Source of the DNA: Sphingopyxis sp. BE259 | GTDB taxonomy: Bacteria > Pseudomonadota > Alphaproteobacteria > Sphingomonadales > Sphingomonadaceae | DNA: 64,000 bases | Direction of reading: 5' to 3' | Assembly: GCF_031457495.1 (NCBI RefSeq) | Contig: NZ_JAVDWM010000001.1 | Location: 980,001 to 1,044,000, forward strand | Shown here: in pieces, positions 20,958 through 30,159 of the stretch | Layout of the letters: each line of letters opens with the position of its first letter | How positions within the stretch are numbered: position 1 is the stretch's first letter | Notes under the pieces: model-generated | Database searches by the model: none | What the model was told of the DNA's origin: nothing | The model's input: only the letters and a program-made list of their open reading frames with translations | Position numbers and translations under genes: made by a program

Positions 20958-22145
20958 CGCGAGCAGCCATCCGGTCAGGGCAGCGGCAGCGATGATCGCG
21001 GGGGTCACCCACGCGCCCTTGACCCGCCACACGATTGCCAGCGCGGCAGCGAACAAGAGGATCGCGGGCAGCGGGTTCGACACGCGCGCCGCAGTGACTT
21101 CGCCGAGTTGAACGAACGTCGCAGCGATGACGCCGACCACCGCCGCCGCGACCCCGGCGAGCAGGCGGTGGAGCGCGGGGTTCTCGACGACCGCTTCGAG
21201 CCGTTCGAAGAAGATCAGCGAAAAGGCGAAGGCGGGCAGGAACATCCCCGCGGTGATTGCGAGCGCGCCCGCCGGGCCGCCGACGACATAGCCGACAAAG
21301 GTCGCGAAGATGACGAGCGGCGCGGGCAGCACCCCGGCGAGCGCGATGCCGTCGAGGAAGGTTGCATCGTCGACCCAGCCGCGCTCCACCGTGTCGGCGC
21401 GCACATAGGGGATCGCTGTATAGGCGCCGCCAAAGGTCAGCAGGCCGCCCTTCAGTCCCGCGAAGAACAAGGCCAGCAGCGTGATCGGGGCGCCCGCGAC
21501 CAGCGCGATGTCGGTGTCGGGCGTAACGAGCTGCCGTGCGGCAAGCGCGGCGCCAATCGCAGCGACCATGACAGCGAGCGCGATGAGCGGGCGATGCGCG
21601 GCGGCATAGGCGAGTCCGCCAGCGGCGAGGGGAATCCAGAACGGCACTCCGGCCAGTGTCGCGAGTAGGCTGGCGATGGCGATGGCGGCGAGCAGGCGGT
21701 CCTCAATGATATGCTGGCCGATGCGGAACATGGCGCGCAGGATGATCGCCAGCACCGCGATCTGCACCCCGAGCAGGAGACCGGTCAGCCCGGCGTCGCC
21801 CGCGATCCACGTCACGTAAAGCCAGCCCGCGAGCAGCATCAGCAACAGCCCCGGCAGCATGAAGCCCAGCCCGGCGAGCAGGCCGCCGATCCGCCCGCGC
21901 GCGATCATCCCGAGATGGACGCATAGCTCGTGCGCTTCGGGGCCGGGCAGGATTTGCAACACCGCGAGCAGGCGGTTGAAGCGCGCCGAATCGATCCACC
22001 GTTCCTGATCGACCAGCGCATGGCGGATCATCGCGATCTGGGCGACCGGACCGCCGAACGCTAGCGCGCCGAAGCGCAGGAATTTCAGAAACAGTGCGAG
22101 CAGGCTGAGCTGAGTGGGGTCGGTCTGGGCCGGGACAGGGGTCAT
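20952..22145 (-). CDS. chrA: Chromate transporter ChrA
   Basis: The 397-residue inner-membrane protein belongs to the long-chain CHR family, formed of two homologous halves. The first half has FGGPVAQIAM and LPGPEAHELCVHLGM. The second half repeats the pattern with TFGGAYTAIPYVRAD and GVLPAPLVIFATFVGYVVGGP. ChrA exports chromate. No chrB regulator is adjacent, so regulation is unclear. It is convergent with the GST gene. Confidence 0.92.
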   Translation of the reverse strand: MTPVPAQTDPTQLSLLALFLKFLRFGALAFGGPVAQIAMIRHALVDQERWIDSARFNRLLAVLQILPGPEAHELCVHLGMIARGRIGGLLAGLGFMLPGLLLMLLAGWLYVTWIAGDAGLTGLLLGVQIAVLAIILRAMFRIGQHIIEDRLLAAIAIASLLATLAGVPFWIPLAAGGLAYAAAHRPLIALAVMVAAIGAALAARQLVTPDTDIALVAGAPITLLALFFAGLKGGLLTFGGAYTAIPYVRADTVERGWVDDATFLDGIALAGVLPAPLVIFATFVGYVVGGPAGALAITAGMFLPAFAFSLIFFERLEAVVENPALHRLLAGVAAAVVGVIAATFVQLGEVTAARVSNPLPAILLFAAALAIVWRVKGAWVTPAIIAAAALTGWLLAL

Positions 22146-22287
22146 ATCAACGCTCCGAGCGCCGCGGCGGCGGCGGGTGGAGCGGACTTGGACGGCGCCG
22201 AATTTTTCCTGGCCGTCTGAACGGGTGTCCGCGTCGGCCCGTTGCCTTGCCTATCGGCGACAATGCGACGCGGAGTCAAGCCGGGTG

Positions 22288-23259
22288 CTACAGCCAGCCG
22301 ATGCTCTTGAAGCGCCAAAAGAGAAAGCCTGACCCGCAAAAGATCAACGCGAGCGCAAGCGGATAGCCGAACCTCCAGCCGAGTTCGGGCATAAACTCGA
22401 AATTCATCCCGTAAATGCCGGCGATCGCGGTCGGCAGGGCGAGGATGGCCGCCCAAGCGGCGAGCTGGCGGGTGATCATGCCCTGCCGCTGCTGTTCGAG
22501 CATGCCGTTGGTTTCGATCACCGACGCGGCAACGTCGCGCAGCCCGGTGAGACGGAATTCGGCGCGCTGGACATGATCCCAGATGTCGCGGAAAAACGGG
22601 CGCACCGCGGCGTCGATGCACGGCAGATCGTCCTCGCCCGCCAGGCGCCCGGCAACCTCTTTCATCAGGCCGGTCAGCCGCTGGAACCGGATCACTTCGT
22701 GGCGCTGGGCGTAAAGCTGGCGGATTTCGGCGGCGTCGAGCGGGGTGTCCATGACGCTGTCCTCGACCATCAGCATCCGGTCCTCGATCGCGTCGATCAG
22801 CGGGAAATAGCCATCGACGATGAAATCGAGGATTGCGTAGAGGACATAGTCGGGGCCGTGCGCGAGCTTGGCGGGGAGCGTTTCAAGCCGCGCGCGGACG
22901 TCGGTGTGGGCGCGCGCCGAACCGTGCCGGACGGTGACGATGAAATGGCGCCCGACAAAGATCGCTGTTTCGCCCGACTGGATCGTGCCGCCGCCGGGAT
23001 TGCCGGTGCTGGCGATGACGAACAGCTGGTCGCCATATACTTCGACCTTGGGCAGCTGCTTCGCCTTCGTCGCATCCTCGACCGCAAGCGGGTGGAGGCC
23101 GAAGCGTTTGGCGATGCCCTCGAGCTCGCCAGGGGTCGGCTCGTAGAGGCCGAGCCAGAAGAAATCGCCTTCGTCGCAATCGACCGGCAGCTCCTCGTCG
23201 GGACCGATGTCGCGGACGAGCTTGCCGTCATGATAGACGCGGGCGGCCATGATCGGCAT
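22288..23259 (-). CDS. corA: CorA-family magnesium/cobalt transporter
   Basis: The 323-residue CorA-type channel has a cytosolic N-terminal domain (HPLAVEDATKAKQLPKVEVY) and a long stalk helix. Two C-terminal membrane helices carry the selectivity motif GMN in GIYGMNFEFMPEL. The start was placed at ATG 23259 with GGGAG about 10 bp upstream; a TTG at 23268 is possible. It mediates divalent cation uptake across the inner membrane. Confidence 0.92.
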   Translation of the reverse strand: MPIMAARVYHDGKLVRDIGPDEELPVDCDEGDFFWLGLYEPTPGELEGIAKRFGLHPLAVEDATKAKQLPKVEVYGDQLFVIASTGNPGGGTIQSGETAIFVGRHFIVTVRHGSARAHTDVRARLETLPAKLAHGPDYVLYAILDFIVDGYFPLIDAIEDRMLMVEDSVMDTPLDAAEIRQLYAQRHEVIRFQRLTGLMKEVAGRLAGEDDLPCIDAAVRPFFRDIWDHVQRAEFRLTGLRDVAASVIETNGMLEQQRQGMITRQLAAWAAILALPTAIAGIYGMNFEFMPELGWRFGYPLALALIFCGSGFLFWRFKSIGWL

Positions 23260-23328
23260 CGGCAACAAACTCCCTTGGACTGGCGCTCCTATAAGCGGGG
23301 CAGCGTCGAAGGGAAATGCGCTGTGCTA

Positions 23329-26300
23329 TCAATCGTCGCGGTTGGCGATGTTGGTGAAGGCGGCCCAAGCGGCGGGGTGCACCCAATCGGATTTCCAGCC
23401 GGCGACTGCGCTGCCGTCGGCGCGCTTGCCGGTGCGCACCGCCTGCATCCCGAGTTGCAGCGCCTGCGCCCGCGACAGCGCCGGGTTGGCGCGGCGCGCC
23501 AGCAAGGTTTCGACGGTCAGCACCGCGGTCGCCTCGTCCGAAACGCGCCAGTGGCTGGCGAGCAGTGCGTCCGCCCCGGCGTAGAGGAAGCCGCGCGACA
23601 AGGCCGAGAGGCTGTCGCCGCCGCCCGAATTTTCGGCCGACGCGGTGTTGCACGCCGACAGGATGACCCAGTCGGCCGACAGCGTCAGCCGCGCCGCCTC
23701 GGTCGCAGTGAGCAGGCCGTCGTCGAGATCGCTGGCGGTCGTCGGCGGGGTCAGCACCAGCCCGGGCTCGCCGAGCCCGAGCGCCGGGTCGGGCAGCAGG
23801 CCGTGAGTGGCGATTGCAATGATTTCGCTGGTCGCCAGCGCCGTATCCTGACGCAGCGCTGCCTCGGTCGCCTTGCCGTCGATGGTCAGATTGCCCGGCG
23901 CGACGCCGAACAGCCGCGCCATCGCGGCCAGTTCGACCTTGGTCCCCGGCAGCGGTGCGAGGCGGCGCAGCGCGTCGGGATCGGCAAGCGGCGAACCCGA
24001 TGCCGACACCGCGTCGAACACCGCGATGCCGCGGGCGGCGCGGGATCCGGTGTCGCCGCCGACCAGGACGGGGGCGCCATACCCGCGAAAGCTGTTGCTG
24101 CGGCGACCGCGCGGCGGTTCGCGGGTCAGGGTCAACGCTGCGACCGCAGGCAGGCTGGTAAACGCGTAGCGATCGGACAGCCAGGCGGCACGGGTCAGCG
24201 TGTCGGGATCGGCGACGTCGGCGCCGTCGGGCCGGGCGGTCGCCGACAGCATCGCGAGCGGCAGGTCGCCGAGCTTGCCCGAGCTGGCGACATAGATGCG
24301 CTTGCTGTCCTTCAGCAACGGTTCGATCGGTTCGATCAGGCTTTTGTAGAGCGCGTTCGCGGTGTCGAGATCGAAGCGGCGGTGGCCTTCGAGCTCCATC
24401 GGAGACATCGCCTGGGCGTCGAGTTCGGCCTTGCGCGACGCCGAACAGGTCGCAAAATCGACATCGCAGCGCACGTCCGATATCTGTTTCAGGATGACCG
24501 TGATGTCCTTGCCCGGACGGCTCCAACCCACGGCGGTCGGGGTGACGACGAACAGGTGCAAAGTGTTCGCGGCCTCGGTCATTAGCAGGAGCGCCTCACC
24601 GGGTTTCAGCGCCTGCCGCGCCTCGGCCAAGCTGATCGGGCGCGGCGCGACCAGTTGGCGATAGGAGGGATATTTCTTGTCGATCAGCGCGGTGACCTCG
24701 GCGAGTTGGGCCTGCACGCCGTCGAGTTCGCCGCGCAGCCGTGCCGCTTCGACCGGCTTGCGGTCGCCGAGGGCGCGGAGGAGGTTCTTGTCGATCAGAT
24801 TGGCCTTGGCGGCGAGATCCTGTTCCTGGCGCACCGCTTCGGCCATTTGCGGCGTCTTGGCGGCACCGCGCGCGGCGGTTTGCAGCACCGCGCGGCCCGA
24901 TGCGGACGCGATCGCATCCTGCGCGGCGCGGAAGGCGCGGTCCTGTATCTCTGCCTGCTGCGCGGCATCGGGCGTGACGTCCATCAGCCCGAAGGCGGCG
25001 TTCATATAGGTGGTAAAGATGCCGCGGTCGGGCGCCGCCTGTTGGCGGTCGAGTGCCGCCAGCCCGACGGCACCGCTGCCCGCCGCGCTTTGTTCGTTGA
25101 GCCGCCGCAGAATCGCGACCGCCTTGGCGGCCAGCGGTTCGGCTTCGGCCGCCTTGCCCTGGCGCAGCAGGGTCAGCGCGAGATTTTCATAAGCGCGCGC
25201 GGTGTCGATATGCGCTTCGCCAAGGTTTCGGCGCAGGATCGCCAGCGACTGGCGGTAATAGGGTTCGGCGGCGCGATCGCCCGGACCACTGCGGTCGCTG
25301 CGGACGAGCGCCGAGCCGACATTGTTATAGGCGATCGCGGTCAGCGGATGATCTTCGCCAAGCAGGCGGCGGCGGATGGCGAGCGCCTTGCCGGTCATCT
25401 CGGCCTCCTCGGCAAACCGGCCGAGACCGCCGAGCGTCGTGCCGAGGCTGAGATAGGCCCAGGCGGTTTCGGGATTATCTTCGCCGAACTTGGCGCGATA
25501 GACGTCGAGTGCCTGGCGCATCAGCGGTTCGGCGCGCGCGCTCTGTCCGTCGTCGCGCAGATTATAGCCAAGATTGATCAGCGTCGTGGCAAAGGACGGG
25601 TGGTCGCGGCCCGCGATGTCGCCCTGAATTTCGAGAGCGCGGCGATACATCGGCTCGGCCTCTGCATAGCGGCCCTGCTGGTTCAGATTGTGCGCGACAT
25701 TGGCGTAGAGCGTTGCGGTGCGCTCGCTGCTTTCGCCAAACGCCCGGCGCGTGGTGTCGAGCGCCTGACGTAGCAGCGGTTCGATGGCGGTGGGCGGCAA
25801 ACCCTGATTTTCCATATTGAGCGCGAGGTTGTTCGACGCCTCGGCGGTCAGTGGATGCCCTTCGCCCAGCAATCTGGTGCGGATGGTCAGCGCCTTGCGA
25901 TAGGCGGCGTCGGCGTCGTTGAAACGCCCGGTCAGCCCGAGCGTATAGCCGAGCACGGTGTAACCGAGCGCGGCCTGGGTGCTGTCGTCGCCCTTGGTCG
26001 CGCGCCAGATCGTGAGCGCCTGATTCGCCGCCGTCTCGGCGTCGGCATAGCGGCTGAGTTCAGTGAAATTCACCGCGCGGTTATAATGGTGGAGCGCGAC
26101 GTCGGGGCCGTTCGGGCCGGTCAGCGCTTCGTCGATCGCCAGCGCCTTGTCGAGCATCGCGGCGGCCTCGTCGAAACGCCCGAGGCTGCGCAGCGTGACC
26201 GCAAGATTGGCATATTGCGACGCGGTTTCGCGATGCTTTTCGCCGTGCAGCGCAAGATTGGCGGCGAGCGCCTGGCGGAACAACTCTTCGGCGCCTTTCA

Positions 26301-26865
26301 TGTCGCCGAGTTCGACCAGCAGTCCGGCGAGGTTGCCGGTGGCGGCGATCGTCTTGGCATGGCGTTCGCCGAACTGCGCGGTGCGCGCCGCGAGCAGGGC
26401 ACGGCGCAGCGGCAGCGCGTCGGCGGGGCGGCCTTGTTTGGCGAGGTTGGTCGCGAGAAAGCCGGTTGCGGTCAGCGTCTGGTCGTCCTGTTCCCCGAGC
26501 AATTTGGTGTTGATCGCGAGCAGGCGTCGCCAATGACCCTCGGCCTCTTTCAGCTGATTCTGTTCCTCCAGATTGGAGGCGAGCAGGCGGTAGCCAAGGC
26601 TGGTGACCAGATCGTCGGCGCCGTAACGCTCCGTCGCTTCGTCGATCCAGCGCCGGTAGATGTCGCTCGCCTCGCGCAGCTTGCCCGCCCGTTCGAGGTC
26701 CATGCCGCGGTTCATCAGGTCGAGCATCTTTTGTTGGTCGGCATTGAGGGTGCTGGCGGGCGGCGTGCCCACTGGCGCCGCATCCTGCGCGGAGGCCAGC
26801 GGCGCGGCGGCCCCGAGGGGGGCGGCGAGGAGAAGGGCGAGGAGGCGATGTCGACGGTCGGCCAT
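23329..26865 (-). CDS. Exported TPR-CHAT protein (caspase-like protease domain)
   Basis: The 1178-residue protein has a signal peptide (MADRRHRLLALLLAAPLGAAAPLASA). About 15 tetratricopeptide-type repeats follow (YANLAVTLRSLGRFDEAAAML, YNRAVNFTELSRYADAETA, YTVLGYTLGLTGRFNDAD). The C-terminal CHAT domain shows the Cys/His dyad: His1021 in IATHGLL and Cys1072 in LSACNTA. It also has the GFLYAGADALLASHW motif. CHAT peptidases are relatives of caspases and separase. A signal peptide implies action outside the cytosol, unlike CHAT effectors of type III-E CRISPR or gasdermin systems. It diverges from the BlaI/M56/TonB-receptor operon. Confidence 0.9.
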   Translation of the reverse strand: MADRRHRLLALLLAAPLGAAAPLASAQDAAPVGTPPASTLNADQQKMLDLMNRGMDLERAGKLREASDIYRRWIDEATERYGADDLVTSLGYRLLASNLEEQNQLKEAEGHWRRLLAINTKLLGEQDDQTLTATGFLATNLAKQGRPADALPLRRALLAARTAQFGERHAKTIAATGNLAGLLVELGDMKGAEELFRQALAANLALHGEKHRETASQYANLAVTLRSLGRFDEAAAMLDKALAIDEALTGPNGPDVALHHYNRAVNFTELSRYADAETAANQALTIWRATKGDDSTQAALGYTVLGYTLGLTGRFNDADAAYRKALTIRTRLLGEGHPLTAEASNNLALNMENQGLPPTAIEPLLRQALDTTRRAFGESSERTATLYANVAHNLNQQGRYAEAEPMYRRALEIQGDIAGRDHPSFATTLINLGYNLRDDGQSARAEPLMRQALDVYRAKFGEDNPETAWAYLSLGTTLGGLGRFAEEAEMTGKALAIRRRLLGEDHPLTAIAYNNVGSALVRSDRSGPGDRAAEPYYRQSLAILRRNLGEAHIDTARAYENLALTLLRQGKAAEAEPLAAKAVAILRRLNEQSAAGSGAVGLAALDRQQAAPDRGIFTTYMNAAFGLMDVTPDAAQQAEIQDRAFRAAQDAIASASGRAVLQTAARGAAKTPQMAEAVRQEQDLAAKANLIDKNLLRALGDRKPVEAARLRGELDGVQAQLAEVTALIDKKYPSYRQLVAPRPISLAEARQALKPGEALLLMTEAANTLHLFVVTPTAVGWSRPGKDITVILKQISDVRCDVDFATCSASRKAELDAQAMSPMELEGHRRFDLDTANALYKSLIEPIEPLLKDSKRIYVASSGKLGDLPLAMLSATARPDGADVADPDTLTRAAWLSDRYAFTSLPAVAALTLTREPPRGRRSNSFRGYGAPVLVGGDTGSRAARGIAVFDAVSASGSPLADPDALRRLAPLPGTKVELAAMARLFGVAPGNLTIDGKATEAALRQDTALATSEIIAIATHGLLPDPALGLGEPGLVLTPPTTASDLDDGLLTATEAARLTLSADWVILSACNTASAENSGGGDSLSALSRGFLYAGADALLASHWRVSDEATAVLTVETLLARRANPALSRAQALQLGMQAVRTGKRADGSAVAGWKSDWVHPAAWAAFTNIANRDD

Positions 26866-27000
26866 GGAACGGCATTTTCCCTGTTTTGACCCAAGATAGT
26901 GATGAAATTGGGATATTGTCATCAATGGGTTGGCGCAATGGCGCGGTGGAGGGCGGCGGCGGGTGTCGATCGGCGATTAGAAGGCGCGGATTTGCGGCGA

Positions 27001-27016
27001 TGTGATGGAGATCACT
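27001..27016. promoter_or_regulatory. Candidate CRP-family site
   Basis: TGTGATGGAGATCACT matches the TGTGA-N6-TCACA pattern at 9 of 10 informative positions. It sits between the CHAT gene and the divergent BlaI operon, about 135 bp from the CHAT start. An imperfect hairpin (GGTGGT...ACCACC) follows at about 27030-27060. The assignment is by pattern only. Confidence 0.35.
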
Positions 27017-27070
27017 TGCGCGGCGCGGGGTGGTGACCCGGTACATTTCGGGTGAACCACCTTCACTTAT

Positions 27071-27102
27071 CTCGTCATCCCGGCCTTCGCTGGGATGACG
27101 AG
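27071..27102. repeat. Short palindromic repeat
   Basis: CTCGTCATCCC (27071-27081) and GGGATGACGAG (27092-27102) are perfectly complementary arms around GGCCTTCGCT. It is a minimal member of the window's repeat family, located in the CHAT/BlaI intergenic region. Confidence 0.75.
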
Positions 27103-27169
27103 AATGTGCATAGTCGGCGCCGCCGCGCCAAACTGTATTACCCTAACAAAACCCCTTGCCAAGGAGGCG

Positions 27170-27197
27170 CTACAAATGTAGCACGCTACAAATGTAG
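27170..27197. promoter_or_regulatory. Tandem BlaI/MecI-type operators
   Basis: CTACAAATGTAG occurs twice (27170-27181 and 27186-27197), each with TACA/TGTA dyad symmetry. The centres are 16 bp apart, just upstream of the BlaI-family start. TACA-n-TGTA is the known half-site arrangement for BlaI/MecI repressors, so autoregulation of the operon is strongly suggested. Confidence 0.8.
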
Positions 27198-27214
27198 CGC
27201 ATGAGGTGAGTCGC

Positions 27215-27592
27215 ATGTTGTCCAGTTTGCCGCCGCGGGAACGCGAAATTGTCGATGTGTTGTACGAGCGCGGCGCCGCGACGGTGACCGAGATCGGCGA
27301 GGCGCTGTCCGACGCATTGTCGGGATCGGCGATCCGCGCGATGCTCAAGCGGCTGGAGGCCAAGGGTTTTGTCGTGCGCAAGGCGTCCGAGCGCGGCTTT
27401 GTCTACGCGCCGCGGGTGTCGGACAAGACGGCGCGCAAATCGGCGCTGAGCCAGGTGGTGCGGGTGTTTTTCAACGGATCGGCGACCAGCGCCGCCGCAG
27501 CGCTGCTCGGGATGCAGGACGAAATGAGCGTCGACGAACTCGATGAGCTGGAAAAGTTGATCGGGCGTGCGCGCGACGGGAGGGCGAAATGA
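27215..27592 (+). CDS. BlaI/MecI-family repressor
   Basis: The 125-residue winged-helix repressor (LPPREREIVDVLYERGAATVTEIGEAL, AIRAMLKRLEAKGFVVRKA) has a C-terminal dimerisation helix (MSVDELDELEKLIGRA). The ATG at 27215 with AGGTGAG five bp upstream is preferred over GTG 27206. Two TACA-n-TGTA operators precede it. It overlaps the M56 peptidase gene (ATGA), the usual repressor/antirepressor pair. No beta-lactamase is present; the downstream genes suggest control of a TonB receptor instead. Confidence 0.92.
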   Translation: MLSSLPPREREIVDVLYERGAATVTEIGEALSDALSGSAIRAMLKRLEAKGFVVRKASERGFVYAPRVSDKTARKSALSQVVRVFFNGSATSAAAALLGMQDEMSVDELDELEKLIGRARDGRAK

Positions 27593-29313
27593 TGAGCGAC
27601 ATGATGATCGACACCGCGACGCTGGTCGGTCTCGCCTGGAAATCGGTCCTGGTCGCCGGGCTGACGCTGGCGCTGTTGCGGCTGGCGCGGTCGCGGTCGG
27701 CCGGCGAGCGATCGCTGGTCGCGCACGTCGGCCTGCTGGCGCTGCTGGTGCTGCCCGTCGCCTCGCTGGCGCTACCGCTGTGGCAGCCGCTGCCGGCGCA
27801 TTGGGTCGCGGCAGCGGCGCCCACCGCGGGCGCCGTCATCGATACAGGGGGATCGGCGGTTGATCCGGTCGCCGCCACGGCGTCAGTCCCTGCCGTGGTC
27901 GGTACCGCCGGATCGCCGCCGATCAGCCTGTCGGCGGGGGCCGACCTTGCCCCCTTTCTCTATCTTGTCCCGCTCGCGCTGCTGTTTGGAGTGATGATGC
28001 TCGCGGTGCTGCGGCTGTTCGCGATGCGCGGCCGCGCCGACGTGCTGGTCGATGGGTCGTGGCTATCGGCGCTGGCCGAGGCGCAGCGGCGGATGGGATT
28101 CAAACATGGCACCGCGTTGCTGGTCAGCGACGAATTGCGCTCACCGATCAGCTGGGGGCTGCTGCGCTCGACGATCGTGCTGAGCCCGAAGGCGGTGCGT
28201 GCGGTCGGCGAGGCCGAGGCGATCATCGCGCACGAGCTGGCGCATATCGCCCGGCTCGACTGGGCCAAGCTGCTCGCTTCGCGCGTCGCCTGCGCGCTGT
28301 TCTGGTTCAATCCGCTGGTGTGGATGCTGGCGCGCGAGAGCCATCAATTGCGTGAGGAAGCCGCCGACGATGCGGTGCTGATGGCCGACATCGATGGCCC
28401 CGATTATGCGACGCTGCTGGTCGGCGCGGCGCGGCACGACAATAAAGCGGCGTTGATGGCGGCGCATGGCGTGGCACCGTCGCACGGCAGCCTGAAACGC
28501 CGCATCACCCGCGTTCTCGACGCCAGCCTGAAGCGCGGGCCGGCGAGCGCGAGCTGGGTGTTGATGAGCCTTGTTGTGCTGGCGGGGGTGACCGCGCCGC
28601 TGGCCGCCTTTTCGGCAACGGCCGCCGAAGAAACGGTGACTGCCAAGACGGCGCGGGCGGCCGCCTTTGCCGCGCAGCAATCCACCGCGGCATCGTCACG
28701 GGTCGCGGTGGCGGCAAGCGCCGAAGCGCGGGAGGATGCCGTCGCGGCGGCCGCGACCGCCAAACAGCTGACCGCCGAACATCTGGTGAGCCTGCGCGCG
28801 GTCGGGGTGACCCCCGAATATGCCGCCGAAATGCGCGAACATGGCGGGGCGATGGATGCCGACGAATTGATCGCGGCGAAGGCGAGCGGGGTCGATCCGG
28901 CCTATATCCGATCGATGCGCGCGGTCTTTCCGTCGGTGGCGGTCGATGAGCTGATCGGCGCGGCCGCGCTGCAAATCAATCCGGCCTTTGCCCGCGACAT
29001 GAAATCGCATTTCCCCGACATCGGCATCGACGACGTTGTCGCGCTGCGCGCGATGGGGGTCGACTGCGATTTCGTCACCGACATGCAAAAGGCGGGGGTA
29101 CGGATGCGGAGCGCCGACGATGCGATCGAATTGCGCGCGACCGGAATGGTCCGGCCGACGGCAAAGCAGCGCCCGGCTGCTGCGGTGTCGTCGCGCGGCG
29201 CGTCGGTGCGCGTCAGCGCCGACGGGGTGATGGAAGCGCGCAGCGGCGATGGCCGTGTCGCCCGGATCGAATTCGCCGAACCGCCCGAACCGCCGGTGCC
29301 GCCGACGGACTGA
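27589..29313 (+). CDS. M56-family (BlaR1/MecR1-like) membrane metallopeptidase
   Basis: The 574-residue protein has about four membrane segments. The zincin motif HELAH is at the start of HELAHIARLDW, with the downstream acidic motif LREEAADDAVLMAD. In BlaR1 systems the peptidase inactivates the BlaI repressor. There is no penicillin-binding sensor domain here. Instead the C-terminal region, after a final helix, carries a tandem repeat of about 22-24 residues (GVTPEYAAEMREHG, GVDPAYIRSMRAVFP, GVDCDFVTDMQKAG with DDVVALRA/DELIAAKA linkers). The same repeat recurs in the next gene, suggesting a shared or interacting surface. Confidence 0.9.
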   Translation: MMSDMMIDTATLVGLAWKSVLVAGLTLALLRLARSRSAGERSLVAHVGLLALLVLPVASLALPLWQPLPAHWVAAAAPTAGAVIDTGGSAVDPVAATASVPAVVGTAGSPPISLSAGADLAPFLYLVPLALLFGVMMLAVLRLFAMRGRADVLVDGSWLSALAEAQRRMGFKHGTALLVSDELRSPISWGLLRSTIVLSPKAVRAVGEAEAIIAHELAHIARLDWAKLLASRVACALFWFNPLVWMLARESHQLREEAADDAVLMADIDGPDYATLLVGAARHDNKAALMAAHGVAPSHGSLKRRITRVLDASLKRGPASASWVLMSLVVLAGVTAPLAAFSATAAEETVTAKTARAAAFAAQQSTAASSRVAVAASAEAREDAVAAAATAKQLTAEHLVSLRAVGVTPEYAAEMREHGGAMDADELIAAKASGVDPAYIRSMRAVFPSVAVDELIGAAALQINPAFARDMKSHFPDIGIDDVVALRAMGVDCDFVTDMQKAGVRMRSADDAIELRATGMVRPTAKQRPAAAVSSRGASVRVSADGVMEARSGDGRVARIEFAEPPEPPVPPTD

Positions 29314-29424
29314 CGCCCGGACGTCCGTCCAAGCCTGACCATCGTTGATCGAACTGTTGTTTTGAAACGCCGCTGCGGGGGCGAGCGATGACGCTCGTCC
29401 GGCGCTGGCCAAAGGAGTGTCCGC

Positions 29425-30159
29425 ATGAAAACCCCCCTGATCGCCGCGACGGCCGCGCTGCTGGCCATAGTTGCCTGCGCCGCGCCGAGCACCGCCGCCG
29501 ACCCGCTGGTGATGAGCGACATCGCATGGAAGGCGCAGCCTGGCAAAAGCAAACCCCATTTGCGCGTAAGCCGCCAAGGGTCGAACAACGATGTGTCGCT
29601 GGACGGCGCGCGGCGCGAGCTGGCGCCGGTACTCGCGGCGCTGCGGGGCGCCAGTGGACCGATGTCTTTCACCGTCGTGCATGGTGCCGGGACGCTGGCC
29701 TGCACCGGCCAGCTGGCGCGCGCGTTTGAGGGAGAGGGGCGCTGCCGCTTTACCTCTGACCCCGAATTCGAGGCGGCGCTGGCGACGCGCGGCCTGGAGC
29801 CCGCGCAGCGCAGCGATCTGTTCGCGATGCTGTTGGTCGATGCGACGATCGGATTGGCCGACGGACTGATCGCCGAGGGGGTAAAGCCCCAGAGCGCCCA
29901 TGATCTGATCGCGGCGGCGGCGCTGGACGTGACCGGCGCCTATGTCGGTGACCTCAAGTCCGAGGCGATGGTGTTGACCGACATCGACGATGCAATCGCG
30001 TGCAAGGCGCTGGGAGTCGATGGTGCCTATGTCCGCGGGCTCGCGGCGGCGGGGTATCGCAAGCTGAGCGCCGACGATGTCGTGAGCATGAAGGCGCTGG
30101 GGGTGACCGGCGACTATGCGGCGGCGATGAATCGCGCGGCACGGGGGTCGGAACAATGA
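29425..30159 (+). CDS. Exported protein with the M56-associated repeat
   Basis: The 244-residue protein has a signal sequence (MKTPLIAATAALLAIVACAAPSTAA). A lipobox-like IVAC makes a lipoprotein possible. The N-terminal domain is unknown. The C-terminal part repeats the motif of the upstream peptidase (KALGVDGAYVRGLAAAGYRKL, KALGVTGDYAAAM). AAGGAG precedes the start. It overlaps the TonB receptor start by ATGA, so the operon continues. Confidence 0.82.
   Translation: MKTPLIAATAALLAIVACAAPSTAADPLVMSDIAWKAQPGKSKPHLRVSRQGSNNDVSLDGARRELAPVLAALRGASGPMSFTVVHGAGTLACTGQLARAFEGEGRCRFTSDPEFEAALATRGLEPAQRSDLFAMLLVDATIGLADGLIAEGVKPQSAHDLIAAAALDVTGAYVGDLKSEAMVLTDIDDAIACKALGVDGAYVRGLAAAGYRKLSADDVVSMKALGVTGDYAAAMNRAARGSEQ

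Noticed and set aside
22573..24585. Plus-strand open frame of 670 codons across CorA and the CHAT gene
   Set aside because: It spans two genuine genes on the other strand, is low complexity, and shows no motif.
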